DNA from: Tupaia tana
Lineage: Eukaryota; Chordata; Mammalia; Scandentia; Tupaiidae
Direction of reading: 5' to 3'
Assembly (NCBI GenBank): GCA_026018925.1
Contig: JAKSZU010000004.1
Location: 16,088,095-16,152,094 of the forward strand
DNA: 64,000 bases
Below, piece after piece: positions 10,086 through 20,478 of the stretch. How positions within the stretch are numbered: position 1 is the stretch's first letter; each line of letters opens with the position of its first letter. A program made the translations under genes and the position numbers. Below the pieces are notes generated by a model, which saw only the letters and a program-made list of their open reading frames with translations, ran no database searches and was not told where the DNA came from.

Positions 10086-10326
10086 GGAAGGTTTTTGCTA
10101 TAGGGTGCGTGCACTTGCCAGAAAGAGACAGACAGACAGAAAGAGAGAAATCACCCCCAAGGGGGATGGCCATGCCACAATCCCTTCTCCTCCATTCTCC
10201 TCTTGGGATCTTGGGTACGCACGCACATGCGCCTGGCATGAGTTTAAGCCACCCGGTCCAGGACTCAAACTGTGGCTGACTACATGGGAGTCCATTGACA
10301 TAGCTATTACACCAACTGCTGGTCTG
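10086..10326 (-). mobile_element. SINE A
   Basis: Preceded by TAATTATTATTTTTTAAATT and TAACTTTATTTATTTT, words that recur before the next unit and in the tail of the terminal SINE B. Confidence 0.92.
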
Positions 10327-10364
10327 GAATTATTATTATTTTTATTATTTATTTATTTACTTTT

Positions 10365-10605
10365 GGAGCGGTTTTTGCTACAGGGCACGTGCACTCACCA
10401 GAAAGACAGAGACAGAGAGACAGAAAGCGAGAAAGCACTCCCCAGGGGGGATGGCCATGCCACAATCCCTTCTCCTCCATTCTCCTCTAGGGATCTTGGG
10501 CATGCATGCACACACGCCCAGCGTCACAGCACCGGGACCAGGACTTGAACCACAATCAAATGCATGGGAGTCCAGCAACATAGCTATTAAGCCAATTGCT
10601 GGTCC
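10365..10605 (-). mobile_element. SINE A
   Basis: GAATTATTATT flanks it on both sides (10326 and 10606), so it entered an existing SINE tail. Confidence 0.92.
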
Positions 10606-10607
10606 TG

Positions 10608-10768
10608 AATTATTATTTTTTTAATTTAACTTTATTTATTTTAATTTGATCACAGAGGGAGAGAGTGAAATAGAGAGAGAGAGAAAGTGAGAAAGCAAGC
10701 CATCAGGTCCAGGACTTGACCCCTGGGAGTCTAGTGCCCTTAACCATTACCCCACTTGGCAGCCCCCA
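10608..10768 (-). mobile_element. SINE B hosting the array
   Basis: Its A/T tail (TTTAACTTTATTTATTTTAA on the plus strand) contains the duplicated words that separate the upstream A copies. Confidence 0.85.
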
Positions 10769-10907
10769 GATATTTTCAATCCATGGTTGGTTGAATTCAC
10801 AGAAGCAAACTCATGGATATGGAGGGCTGATTGAACACATACACACACCCACGTGTTCATGAACCATTCTTATGAATATAAACGATACATTAAATAGTAA
10901 TAGCAGG

Positions 10908-11143
10908 CTAGCCAGTGGCATAATGGTTAAGGTGGATAGATCCCATGTGGTCAACAGCATGGTTCGAGTCCTGGCCTGGTGGCTTGAAAAACATCAGACA
11001 CTTGTGCACGCATGCTCAAAATCCCAAAAGGGGAGGGGGTGGAGGAGAAGGGATTGCAGTGTGACCATCCCCTATGGAGGGTTCTCTCTCTCTCTTTTCC
11101 TCTCTGTTTCTCTCCAGCGAGTGCATGTGCCTTCTGGAAAATT
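10908..11143 (+). mobile_element. SINE C
   Basis: Head GCCAGTGGCATAATGGTTAA, box B GGTTCGAGTCC, ending AGCGAGTGCATGTGCC without a poly(A). Confidence 0.82.
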
Positions 11144-11810
11144 TATGTGTGCGTGTGTAGGTGGGTGTGGGTGTGTATTAATAGGAATTACTTCTTGGTT
11201 TAGAGGCAATTTCTTTTTCATGCTTTTTTTATGCACTTCTAAAATCAATATGCATCACTTCTGTAATGAAGATTTAAATGTTATTTCAAAACAACAGAGG
11301 AGGCGTTCCAATAGCCAAAAGCAGTTGAGGAGTCAAAAAGGTCATGGAATCTCAGGAGTCCCTAGACAGGGCAAAGTATTCCTATCTACCCATTCCTTAC
11401 TTCTTGAGTGTCCCAAAAACGAATTTGATCTCACAGACTTCATGTCCTTTAGAATTTCTCAGCAAGCAACACTGACACCATTAATGCAAAAGTTACAGAT
11501 CTGTACATTGTACAACAGTTCAAGTCATAAAACTAGAGCATAAATTAGATTGTACATATCCCAGTGGCAGGTGGGGAAGACAAAGGAGAGGGCTGGTGAG
11601 GCGTAGGGTCTGTGATGCAAGATGTGCTTTTGTATCTGCACGCCAGAATCCAAATAGCCTATGTTTTCCATTTAAAATGCAAAGGATAGAAAGATTTTTA
11701 ATTTTCTCTTCTTCGCAGATATACTTTCTAGAGTCTCACAGTTCCTATATTTAAACCAAATTACTTTATTTCAGATTTACCTTTTGGAAGAACAGCACAG
11801 CAGAGTCGTC
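11144..11810. other. Intronic AT-rich unique sequence
   Basis: Short (GT)n start at 11148-11175, then unassigned sequence. No exon or lineage SINE seen. Confidence 0.5.
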
Positions 11811-12030
11811 AGTAGTCTAAGAATACATACGGTACAAAACCATATCTGGGTTCAAATCTCTGGCTCGGCCACTTAATAACTAAACAGCGGAAATTGCCAA
11901 ATTCTCTAAACTTCAATTTCCTTATCTGCGAAATGGGGATAATTACAAAGGATTAAATAAGATGACTACAGAGGACCTATGAGGAAACCTGCACAAAGAA
12001 AGAGTTCAATAAATCAAAATGATTATTACT
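11811..12030 (+). mobile_element. MIR, near full length
   Basis: TCTGGGTTCAAATCTCTGGC, GCCACTTAATAACT, TTATCTGCGAAATGGGGATA and a TTCAATAAA end, all in MIR order. Confidence 0.9.
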
Positions 12031-12420
12031 TCACGAGTAATGCATGCTTCTGTAGAAAAAGTAGAGAATAAGTATCTAACAAAATTGGAATCATACTGTT
12101 TGTAATCCGCTTTCTTCCGTTTAGCAATATATTGTGAACATCTCTCCCTGTCAGTTTATATATTTCTACACCATTATTTTTAGTGGCTGCAGAGCGGCCA
12201 TAGAATGTTCCATAATTTATGGTGACTAGTCTCCCATTATTGGACGCGATGTTGTTTCCAATTTCTGCTGTTATAAAAATACTTTAATGGACACCCCTTT
12301 CTTTGTGCATGCCCTTAATTATTTCCTAGAATGAAACTCTATTCAGACAACCCTTCCTAATGGCAACTGAAATCCTGCCAGGCACAAGCTTTGGAGGAAG
12401 GCTCTCAAACTGAAATCTGG
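12031..12420 (-). mobile_element. Old L1 fragment, antisense
   Basis: CCATAATTTATGGTGACTAG and TGTTTCCAATTTCTGCTGTT resemble antisense L1 3'-end text. Confidence 0.65.
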
Positions 12421-12499
12421 AATTATTTCAGGTAAGACACTTCACCTCCCCCCAAGTCTGTTCCTCATCAGGAAAATGGGATTAAGAGTAGTCCCTACT

Positions 12500-12732
12500 T
12501 GGGGCCAGGTGGTAGCCAGTGGTAACACAACTGGACCCACAGGAAAAAGGTCCTTGGCTCACATACTGGGGCTTCCCTAAGCACTCCAGGTGCATGCGCG
12601 CGCATGATCCAGGCTGGCTGAGGCTGCGGATTGTGGCGTGGGGATCCTGTTGGGGTGCCTCTCTCTCTCTTTCTTTCTCTCTCTGGATGTATGTCCCTCT
12701 CATGGAAGAAATAAACATTAAAAAAAAATTAC
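12500..12732 (+). mobile_element. SINE D
   Basis: Head GTAGCCAGTGGTAACACAAC, CAGGCTGGCTGAGGCTG middle, tail ATGGAAGAAATAAACATTAA. Confidence 0.85.
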
Positions 12733-12884
12733 TACCTAGTTCACAAGATATGGAATATAATCGTGAGGAATAAAAAAATAAGGAAAGGAGACCAGCGTAG
12801 TGTCTCAGGTCTGGCTCTCTAACCCACGGCTAGTGCAGCATCTGGCACAGAGCAGACACTTAGAAAGGGCCTTATTAATGGTTA

Positions 12885-13140
12885 AATACAAAAATTAAAT
12901 TAAATAAAGAATTCTTTAAAAAAAAAAGGGGGGGGACCAGCAGGTGGCATGGTGGCTAAAGCACTGGACACTCCCACATGGCCGACCACGGTTCGAGTCC
13001 CGGACATGGTGGCTTGCTTTCTCACGTTTTCTTTCTCTCTCTCTCTCCCTGTGTGTGTGTGTGTGTGTGTCTCTCTCTGGTCAAATTAAAATAAATACAT
13101 AAATTAAATTAAATAAAGAATTCTTTTTTTAAAAAAAAAG
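12885..13140 (+). mobile_element. SINE B with a second tail before its head
   Basis: The word AGAAAGGGCCTTATTAATGG occurs at both ends (about 12863 and 13144). Between the left copy and the SINE head is a tail-like AAATTAAATTAAATAAAG segment that matches the SINE's own tail. See findings. Confidence 0.85.
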
Positions 13141-13282
13141 AAAAGAAAGGGCCTTATTAATGGGTGAGGAAGCAGGGCCTGACTCAAAATAAATAAACAA
13201 GACACCCGTGCTTAAAAAGCAAAAACTAAGGCCATTAGGGTCGCATGGACAAGAAGAGGGTCATGTCCCAAATGACCTTTTG

Positions 13283-13465
13283 GGACACACGCGTGTGCGT
13301 GTGTGCCCAAGATCCCGAGAGGAGAATGGAGGAGAAGGAATTGTGGCGTGGCCATCCCCCCTTGGGGGTGATTTCTCGCTTTCTGTCTCTCTTTGTCTGC
13401 CTGGCGAGCGCATGCGCCCTATGGCAAAAACCTCTCCAAAAAGAAAGGAAAAGAAAAAAAAAGAG
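13283..13465 (+). mobile_element. SINE A, 5'-truncated
   Basis: Begins within the body (CGTGTGTGCCCAAGATCCCG) and ends CCCTATGGCAAAAACCTCTC. Confidence 0.88.
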
Positions 13466-13468
13466 CAG

Positions 13469-13710
13469 AGCAGGCTCAGAAGGTGGAACAGCAGTAACAC
13501 ATGCTCTGTGAAGCTCACTCCTAGAAGAAGGTGCCCGGTTCACATCAGAAACCTCCTTGCATATGGTGGGCATATACGTGCCCACGATACAGGGCTGGCT
13601 GAAGCTGGAGGTGGACTGTGGCACGAAAGAACCCTCTGGGACTATCTGCCAGTCCGTCTGTCTCTGTGTCTATCTCCTGCTATGGAAGAAATCAATAGAC
13701 ACTTTAAAAC
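13469..13710 (+). mobile_element. SINE D
   Basis: Head GAAGGTGGAACAGCAGTAAC, GGCTGGCTGAAGCTGGAGG, tail CTATGGAAGAAATCAATAG. Confidence 0.82.
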
Positions 13711-14337
13711 CAGTGACTGCTTTCAGCTGACTTGGCACCCCATCCTGCCAGGCCCCGGAAACACCAAGTCACCGTGGAAAGCACGACAACAGGTAATACA
13801 GTGTGTGGGAACCCAGGTGAGGACCGACCGAAAGAAATGAAATGGGAGCTGGGTATTAGGAAATCCGGGGCTCACTGACTCGACAAAAAGAAGGGCGAGG
13901 GCAGCTTCCGGGTGAAAGGACTGGTTTCAGCAAAGGGCCCCTCTTGGTATGGGCAGCAGCAGACGCTGGCTGGGGTGATTCCCCGCAGGAGGGTCCTGCC
14001 CAGCCTGGCCTATAAGGCCCGGGGTCTGAAAGACCCCAGATCTGCAGCCGTGTCCCAGCTAAATGACGTGTCAGCATCAGCAGCTTGCCTCTCTGTCAAC
14101 TCACCGCAGTGCTGGGCTCTGTGGCTTTGATTTTCAAATATGGGGTAAAAGCAATTCCAGAAACCAAATATAACTGTCCTATACACTTCTCCACCGTTGA
14201 ACAGTAATTGCAAAATAGATACCACCGCTGAGGTCCCCAAGGACTGCTACCTGGCTGCTCTAGGCTGATGTCACATCAGCTGGAGGGGAGGCCTCTGCTG
14301 ACAATAAACAGATTCAGGAAATCACAATGCCGCCACC
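13711..14337. other. Intronic unique sequence
   Basis: Non-repetitive TMEM53 intron 1 DNA with no splice-bounded exon recognised. Confidence 0.5.
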
Positions 14338-14364
14338 GCTGCTGCTGCTGCTGCTGCTGCTGCT
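14338..14364. repeat. (GCT)9 trinucleotide repeat
   Basis: Nine perfect GCT units, read as (AGC/CAG)n on the TMEM53 transcript strand. It abuts the poly(T) of a minus-strand SINE A. Confidence 0.95.
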
Positions 14365-14365
14365 T

Positions 14366-14588
14366 TCTTTTTTTTTTTTTTAGAGAGACAGTTTTTGCTA
14401 TAGAGTGCATGTACTCATGGAAAGATGGCCACATCACAATCACCTCTCCTCTATTCTGTTTCAGGGATTTGGGGCCTGCACACACACACGCACTCGGTGT
14501 GAGTTTCAAGACACCGGGTTCAGGACTCAAACCACGGTCATCTTCATGGGAGTCCAGTGACATAACCATTACTCCATCTGCTGGTTCC
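14366..14588 (-). mobile_element. SINE A, internal deletion
   Basis: GACAGTTTTTGCTATAGAGT joins directly to ATGGAAAGATGGCCACATCA, so most of the GACAGAGAGACAG stretch is missing. The head end keeps CTCCATCTGCTGG. Confidence 0.85.
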
Positions 14589-15169
14589 CCTTCTGAGGGG
14601 GTCTACAACCTCCAGCTCAGCTCTGGGGCATGCTCTGTAAGAGGGAAGGGGCAGGATAAACTAAAGCCAATTCAGAGGAAAAATCAGGAGGAAAAACGAC
14701 CAAAGGCCCTGAAGGTGTTACCCTTGGAGAAGTGAGATCTCGGAAGGCACCGCGCGGTCCTCTCGAAGAGAGGAAGAGGGATTACTTGCTCTGTGTTGAA
14801 CCCACCTCAATATCCTAGCCCTGCAGTTACCACTTCATTTTGAAACCACCTGCTTATAAACCCTCGCCCTCTGCCCCCAACCACAGGCCCGTGAAGGGCG
14901 CCTGTGCATGAGTCCCTTATGAGGCCAGGACACAGCAAATGCTGAACCGAGAGCGGAAATGACAGGGAGGCCTCTGTGGCTCAAGAAAGGGAAGTGCTTT
15001 CTAACAATCCCAGCTGCTCCAACAGGTCAGGAGGTTTGAGAGGGAAGGGTCTGCTAGCCGTGAACGCCCTCATGCTACTAGAGGATGCAGGGCCAAATGC
15101 CCTGAGATGTTACCCAATTCTAAGAGCCAGCCCCTGGGGGAGGGGGGGACAGGGAGGAAATGTGCTGAT
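14589..15169. other. Intronic unique sequence
   Basis: No lineage SINE or recognisable exon. Confidence 0.5.
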
Positions 15170-15310
15170 GGAGCACCTGCTCCAGGCCAGCACACGCATC
15201 CAGCTAGCCCTCATGATCCTGTGAGGTAGGCACGGTGACTATTCTCATTTACAGTGGAGAATCTGAGGCTCGGGGAGGTTCTATAACTTGCCAAAGTCAT
15301 AGAGCTTATA
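15170..15310 (-). mobile_element. MIR
   Basis: TGTGAGGTAGGCACGGTGAC, GAGAATCTGAGGCTCGGGG and ACTTGCCAAAGTCATAGAGC. Confidence 0.85.
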
Positions 15311-15325
15311 AGAGATAGAGCAAAG

Positions 15326-15542
15326 GGGCCAGCAGGTGGTATGGTGCTTAAGGTGCTCAATTCCCATGTGGCTGACAATGGTTCGAGTCCCAGACCAGGG
15401 CAGGTGTACATGTGTGCCCAATATCTCAAGAGGAGAATGGAGGAGAAGAGACTGCGGTATGGCTATACCCCCTGAGGGGTGATTTCTCACTTTCCCTTTC
15501 TCACTCTCTCTCCAGTGGAACACACATGCCCTACAGCAAAAC

Positions 15543-15580
<38 letters not shown>
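15326..15580 (+). mobile_element. SINE C
   Basis: Inserted in the MIR tail with TSD TAGAGCAAA (15317-15325 and about 15582). Ends in a poly(A) of over 30. Confidence 0.93.
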
Positions 15581-15884
15581 TAGAGCAAAAATGTGAACCC
15601 AAGACCACCAACTTGCCCACCTAGGCTGAGGGAAAACCTCCACCCCCCACCCCCACCCCCACCCCCAGCCATGAAGGCAGCTCCAGCCCTTTGCAGCTGA
15701 AGGTTCTCTTACTGGTGCCAAAACTTTTCAAAAGTATCTTTACATCTGTAAACTCAAGAGCCCTAAACCAACAGATCCAGTTCAAGGGAAAATCCGCTGG
15801 TCTGAAGCCATCTGTTCTTTGGGAGCCTGGGGCTTCTCCTCCTAAACTCCAACCAGGGAACCCAAGATGCTACAGAAGGGGTCA

Positions 15885-16290
15885 GGGAAGGCTCTCCTGA
15901 AGAAGGCACCACTAAGCTAAGCCTTTACTGACGAGCTGGACACCTGACGGGGCAGCATGGGGCAGCAGAGGAGCAAAGGCATTCCAGACAGAGGAAACAG
16001 CAGGAGCAAAGGCAGAGAAGCAAGAAATGTGTGGACAATCACAAGCCCTTTGGGGTTGCCAGAGTGTAAAATTCAAATTGAACAGTAGAAGGACACAGTG
16101 ATCGAAGAGATAAGCAGGGGCTGATAAATTATGAAGGACCCTGAATACATGCTACAAAATCTGGGCTTGATTTATCCTGAGGGCAATAAGGAGCCACTGA
16201 AGGGCTTTATGCAGAGCAGTGATAAGATCAAATCTCTGCATTAAGAAGATTACTGTGGTAGCAATATGAGGCTAAGCTGCTACCAATGCC
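15885..16290 (-). mobile_element. L2 LINE, antisense
   Basis: AAAGGCATTCCAGACAGAGG, AAGGAGCCACTGAAGGGCTT and AGCAGTGATAAGATC are antisense L2 wording. Confidence 0.8.
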
Positions 16291-16559
16291 GTGGGGGCCT
16301 GAGGGCACTTCTGGAGTAATGCAGGCAAGAGACCCACTGGGCTTGAGCTGACCTGTTCGTCCAGGCTCCTCCATAATTCCGAATGGGCCCAAACTTTCAT
16401 TTTCTAGGCTCCCAGACCTACTCACACTGCCATGGAAGCAGGGTTTTGAAGGCTCCTAATTTCGTGAAACCTCCCACACATCTTTCTTTAATGATATAAC
16501 TGTAGGGAGAAAACGACACTAACCCTAAATGCCAATTTCTAAACTTAATTCATGAGAGG

Positions 16560-16720
16560 CCCTCTGCCAGGCCCTTTATACACAGAATCTGTTAGGCACT
16601 CAACAACCCTATGAGGGAATTTACTGTCATTACCCCTGTTTTGCAGAGGAAATTCAAGTTCGGGACAGGAGCTTACCAAAGGTCATCCAGCTACTAAAGG
16701 GAGGAGTCAGGATTTCAACC
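16560..16720 (-). mobile_element. MIR
   Basis: CATTACCCCTGTTTTGCAGA, CAAAGGTCATCCAGCTACTA. Confidence 0.88.
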
Positions 16721-17250
16721 GAGTTCTACCAGACGGCAGAGACGTTTCTGTTCACTACTGCCAAGACGGACGGAGAGGGTCGGCTAAGAGTTCTGCGCCC
16801 TGGGCTTCTCCCCAGGGCCAGAGACCCTGGGCAGAAGCCTGGCCCTTCGGGAAAATCCTGGGTGGTATCCCTAGCCACACCGCCGCAGAGGCAAGAAGTG
16901 AGAAACCCGATCCCAACTGCAGGAATCAGGAGGGATCCCGCCCCCGTCAGCCTCCAGCTACAAGGAACCAAACATGGTGTCGGACCTGAGACCCGGGGAC
17001 TGTAAAGACACTAACAAGGGCCCCAAGCCGGCGGCTGACGCAGGGGGAGGCGGGACTCGCAAAGGGGGCGCATCCTGGGGCGGGGCGGGGCGGGGCGCTC
17101 CGAGCGCCGCAAAGTCTAGGACCTGCGGGACCCGGTGGAGGGGCGGGCCGCGCGCGAGGGCGGAGTTGAGGGCGGGGCTACAGCTGCGCTCGCGACGCGC
17201 AGACTTCTTAGACCACCTCCCCACGACTGGACCCAACCCTTATTCCATAC

Positions 17251-17311
17251 TCTGGCTCCAGCAGGGCTGATCCGGGATCTCGATGGTGTAGTCCAGCTCC
17301 GCTGAGGCCAT
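17251..17311 (-). CDS. TMEM53: TMEM53 coding exon 1
   Basis: ATG at 17311 (minus strand) opens MASAELDYTIEIPDQP and runs 20 codons plus one base to a GTATGG donor. The start context is CACAATGG, close to Kozak. The split codon joins exon 2 to give K21. The N-terminus as I recall it is identical in human TMEM53. Confidence 0.95.
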
Positions 17312-17399
17312 TGTGAAGGCTCCGGCCCTCAGCACGGGCCCGCCGCCGGAACTCCCGCTTGCGCACCCGCGCCTCACCGGGGCGCCTCCTGGGCACCGC

Positions 17400-17434
17400 C
17401 CAATCGCCACCCACCTCCCTCGACACTGGCCAAT
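17400..17434 (+). promoter_or_regulatory. Paired CCAAT boxes
   Basis: CCAAT at 17400-17404 and 17430-17434, 30 bp apart, about 90-120 bp upstream of the TMEM53 ATG. Candidate NF-Y sites. Confidence 0.7.
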
Positions 17435-17561
17435 CCCGGGGCCGCGCTCTGTGACCTCCCGCCCTAGCAACCACCGAGTCTCTCTCCGGGCCTCTCGCCA
17501 CCCCCCACTAGCTCGCCCCTGGCAACCATGTCCCGCCTCCCTCTAGGCCTGGCTCGCAGCC

Positions 17562-17596
17562 ATTGGCTGACTCGCTTGATCTGGGTCACTTATTGG
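17562..17596 (-). promoter_or_regulatory. Paired ATTGG (inverse CCAAT) boxes
   Basis: ATTGG at 17562-17566 and 17592-17596, again 30 bp apart and opposite in direction to the first pair. Confidence 0.7.
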
Positions 17597-17641
17597 TCAT
17601 TCGGGAAGCCAGTCAGGAAGCGTCCCCACCCTCCTGTGTAG
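17597..17641 (+). other. ARMH1: Candidate non-coding exon 1 of ARMH1
   Basis: A consensus donor TAG|GTAAGAG lies at 17641/17642, just downstream of the ATTGG pair on the plus strand. ARMH1 exon 2 opens with 21 bp of 5' UTR after an acceptor, so an upstream leader exon must exist. The exon start given is only a placeholder; transcript data are needed. Confidence 0.4.
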
Positions 17642-17974
17642 GTAAGAGTTGGCAAGAGAGTTGTAGCGTGGGTTGGTGGAGGGTCTCTGGTGCGAATCGC
17701 GTCTTATCCTACCCGGCAGAAGACAGCGCTTTTGACTTACATCGTCTAGCTACCTCTACTGTCCTTTACCAGCCGCAGCTCGAGGGCTGGAGGTAGAAAA
17801 CCATATAAAACGGCCTAGGGATCGCGTGCCGATCAGCATTCCACCCTGTGGGGGGGTGGAGGCATATTCTGGCTGGGTGGGTGGAAAGCAGTCTTCGGTT
17901 GATGACTTTAGTGAATACCTTGTTCTTGGGAGACACTAGAGGCTAGAGTACAGCTATCTTGCATTTAACCACGC

Positions 17975-19590
17975 ATTTAACAAATAGCAGGTATTCGTGG
18001 AGCGACTATTATGTGTCAAGGAACGGGCTAAGTAAGGCTCCTGGGCATTAGTGAGGATCAAGATTTTTGCCCGAACTTCCGTAAGTTTTAGTGGGAGAGA
18101 GAAAAACCATGCATGAACCAACTCTAATTCTGTTCAGAGAATAAATGCTGCAGAAGTGTAAGGACTGTAGGGGCTGAAAAACATAGAGAAAGACCATTTG
18201 TGGCAGTGGGGATGACTTTTGACCTGGCTGTGTGGAGACAGGGAGGGAAAAGGATTCCTTGCAGGAGCCGGAAGAGGGGAGTGAATGAGAGAAATTACAT
18301 GAGGCATCTTCTGGCCAAAGAAGAGTCTAATGTGAGAGAACTCTTGGAACAACAGTTAGGCCCAAACCCTGGAGAGTCTTTGATGCCAAGTTCAGCTTTG
18401 AGTATATCTTGCTGGTGGTAAAAGAAATTTTCCAGCGCATTTTATACCCATGAGCACAAGGGCTTAGACTTTATCCTGAAGACAGTGGGACGTCATTGCA
18501 GGGCTTTAAATAGATTTGTGTTTTAGAAGGCAGAGAGTGCCTTGAGAATTGGGAGAAGGAGGAAGACCAGTTAGAAGTTGTTCCAATGGTGGAGAAGGAT
18601 TATGGGCATAAAGTGGAGTGGCAGCCGACATGGTGGTGGGGGAGATGGGTACCTTACACTAGAAAGAACTGGATTTGGAGACTGGTTGGGTGTAGGGAAG
18701 TAGAAATAATGAAGGTTGAGCTCTAAATTCCTCTTTGGGGCAAACAAGGAGGAAAGGAAGTAGGGCTTTTAAAGAGTATCAATTTGAGGGACTAGCAGTT
18801 AGCGTAATGGCTATGTCGCTGGACTCCCACATAGTCGACCGCGGTTCCAGTCCTGGACCCGGTGGCTTAAACTCACACCAGGTGCGTGTGCGTGCGTGCC
18901 CAAGATCCTGAGAGAAAAATGGAGGAGAAGGGATTGCGGTGTGGCCATCCCCCCTGGGGGGTGATTTCTCGCTTTCTGTCTCTCTGTCTCTCTCTGTCTT
19001 TCTGGTGAGCGCACGCGCCCTGTAGCAAAAACCTCTCCAAAAAAAAAAGGGTATCAGTTTGAGTGTGGTGAGTTTGAGGGGCCAGCGGAGCATCCAAGGG
19101 GAAGTGTCCAGGAGGCAGTGGAATGTGCCCAAGTGGAGTTCACAAGTTAAGTCTTACCTAGAGGTAGGGATCTGCAGGACCTCTTAGATAGCAGACACAC
19201 CAGGAGGTTTGTCAAGCTTGCCCAGGGGATATATGTAGAGCAAGAAGAGAAAAGAGCTTAGGACAGAGCCCTGAGAAGCACCCAAGTGTGGAGGTCTGGC
19301 AAAGGAAGATGAACCTGCAAAGGTAATCAAGATGAAGTGTCCAAAATGGTAAGGAGTATAATCAACAGTAGAATGTGACATTTCAGAAGCCAAGGGAGGG
19401 ACCTGTTGAAAGCTGATGACTAATCAAGTAAAATAAGGTCTGAAAGAATCCACTGGATTTAGAAACAAGGAAGTTGTTGGTGACCTTTGCAAGTACAATG
19501 TCAGCAGAGCGATGGAAGCAGAGATCAAATGGCTTCAGTGGCTTGACAAGTGGATAGGAAGATGAGGAAGTGAACATTGCATGCCCAATA
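17975..19590 (-). mobile_element. Long L2 LINE, antisense, interrupted by SINE A
   Basis: From TTATGTGTCAAGGAACGGGC (3' end) through GACTTTATCCTGAAGACAGT, CAAGTGGAGTTCACAAG and GAGCCCTGAGAAGCACCC to TTGGTGACCTTTGCAAG. On the minus strand near 19.2 kb a decayed reverse-transcriptase segment is readable (GASQGSVLSSFLF). At least 1.3 kb of L2 is present. Confidence 0.85.
18788..19049 (+). mobile_element. SINE A in L2
   Basis: Imperfect TSD GAGTATCAATTTGAG / GGGTATCAGTTTGAG (18774-18788 and about 19049-19063). Head AGCAGTTAGCGTAATGGC, the younger subtype. Confidence 0.93.
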
Positions 19591-19601
19591 CACTTTCTTT
19601 A

Positions 19602-19782
19602 AAAAAAAAAAAAATTATTTATTTAATTTTGTTTGTTATTATTATTATTTTTAATTTGACCAGAGAGAGACAGAGAGAGAGAGAAAGGGAAAGTGATAAA
19701 GCAAGCCACCAGATCTGGGACTCGAACCACAGTCGTCCATGTGGTAGTCCAGCACCTCAACCATCATACCATTTGCCAGCAA
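19602..19782 (-). mobile_element. SINE B
   Basis: Tail ATTATTTATTTAATTTTGTT; head end ATCATACCATTTGCCAGC. Confidence 0.85.
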
Positions 19783-19905
19783 GAAGCATGACTGTTTAAC
19801 AAAAGGAATACAGAAGGCAGTAACTGGAAGGAAACACAGGACTTCTTTCCCAGATGGCAGAAATGCTGTTGACATTGACTCAGCAAAGAAGAGTAAATTA
19901 TAGGG

Positions 19906-20044
19906 TAAAGGTGCAGCAGGTGGTGTGGTGGTTGAGGACGCTGGACTCCCATATGGCCAGCTGTGGTTCGAGTCACAGATCTCACAGCTTGCTTGCTCAC
20001 TTTTCCTCTCTCTGCCTCTTGCTCTGTCCCTCTCTGGTCAAATA

Positions 20045-20079
<35 letters not shown>

Positions 20080-20110
20080 ATTTATTTAAATTAAATAATT
20101 TTTTTTTAAA
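19906..20110 (+). mobile_element. SINE B with (AAAT)n tail
   Basis: Head GCAGGTGGTGTGGTGGTTGA; TGGTCAAATATAAATAAATA and about ten AAAT units. Confidence 0.88.
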
Positions 20111-20217
20111 ATTATAAGAGAAAGAAGAAAGCTAAGAGTAGTGTTCCTCCAGAACCAAAAGGTAGTGGACCCAAAGCACTAATGGAGAAATTCACTTACA
20201 AAGGTAGAGGAACATTT

Positions 20218-20478
20218 GGGACCAGCGGATGGCATAATGGCTACGTTGCTGGCCTCCCATGTAGTCCACTGCAGTTTGAGTCCTGGACTCGGTGGCTTAA
20301 ACTCACGCCGGGCGCATGTGTGTGCATACCCAAGATCCCAAGAGGAGAATGGAAGAGAAGGGATTGCGGTGTGGCCACCCCCCCCAGGGGGTGATTTCTC
20401 ACTTTCTGTCTCTCTGTCTCTCTGGCGAGTGCATGCGCCCTATAGCAAAAATCTCCCAAAAATAATAATAATAAATAG
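20218..20478 (+). mobile_element. SINE A
   Basis: Perfect 18-bp TSD AAAGGTAGAGGAACATTT at 20200-20217 and 20479-20496. Older head CCAGCGGATGGCATAATGGC. Confidence 0.96.

Larger units (their letters stand above)
9481..10840. mobile_element. MER2/Tigger-like DNA transposon split by a SINE array
   Basis: Left part 9481-9694 (CCCTCAGTATCTGCAAGGGA, GGATACCAAAATTCAGG) and right part 10769-10840 (CAATCCATGGTTGGTTGAAT, GGATATGGAGGGCTGATTG) carry the typical inverted termini of this family. The middle has been replaced by five SINEs. Confidence 0.8.
1..17311 (-). other. TMEM53: TMEM53 gene, 5' part (exons 1-2, intron 1, start of intron 2)
   Basis: The gene enters from the CpG island near 17.3 kb and runs leftwards. 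Exon 1 (17251-17311) and exon 2 (1074-1195) are in the window. The rest of the protein, about 215 of some 277 residues in human from memory, must lie beyond position 1. Intron 1 is 16,055 bp and is filled with SINEs, an L1, a MER2-like transposon and an FCF1 retrocopy. The family (DUF829) is an integral nuclear-envelope protein, reported to restrain BMP-SMAD signalling in bone. Confidence 0.9.
17000..17560. promoter_or_regulatory. CpG-island bidirectional promoter TMEM53/ARMH1
   Basis: The only strongly CpG-rich stretch in the window, with a fourfold GGGGC array at 17077-17096 resembling stacked Sp/KLF GC boxes. It contains TMEM53 exon 1 and lies upstream of the ARMH1 exons, which run the other way. 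There is no TATA box at a sensible place, as usual for such promoters. Confidence 0.88.

Noticed and set aside
10872..11543. 223-codon open frame
   Set aside because: Its first third is a SINE C read through; the rest is AT-rich intron without homology I recognise.
17450..17530. RFX X-box half sites (AGCAAC, GGCAAC) in the promoter
   Set aside because: Only half sites at the wrong spacing; no full X-box was found, so a ciliary-gene claim is not supported.
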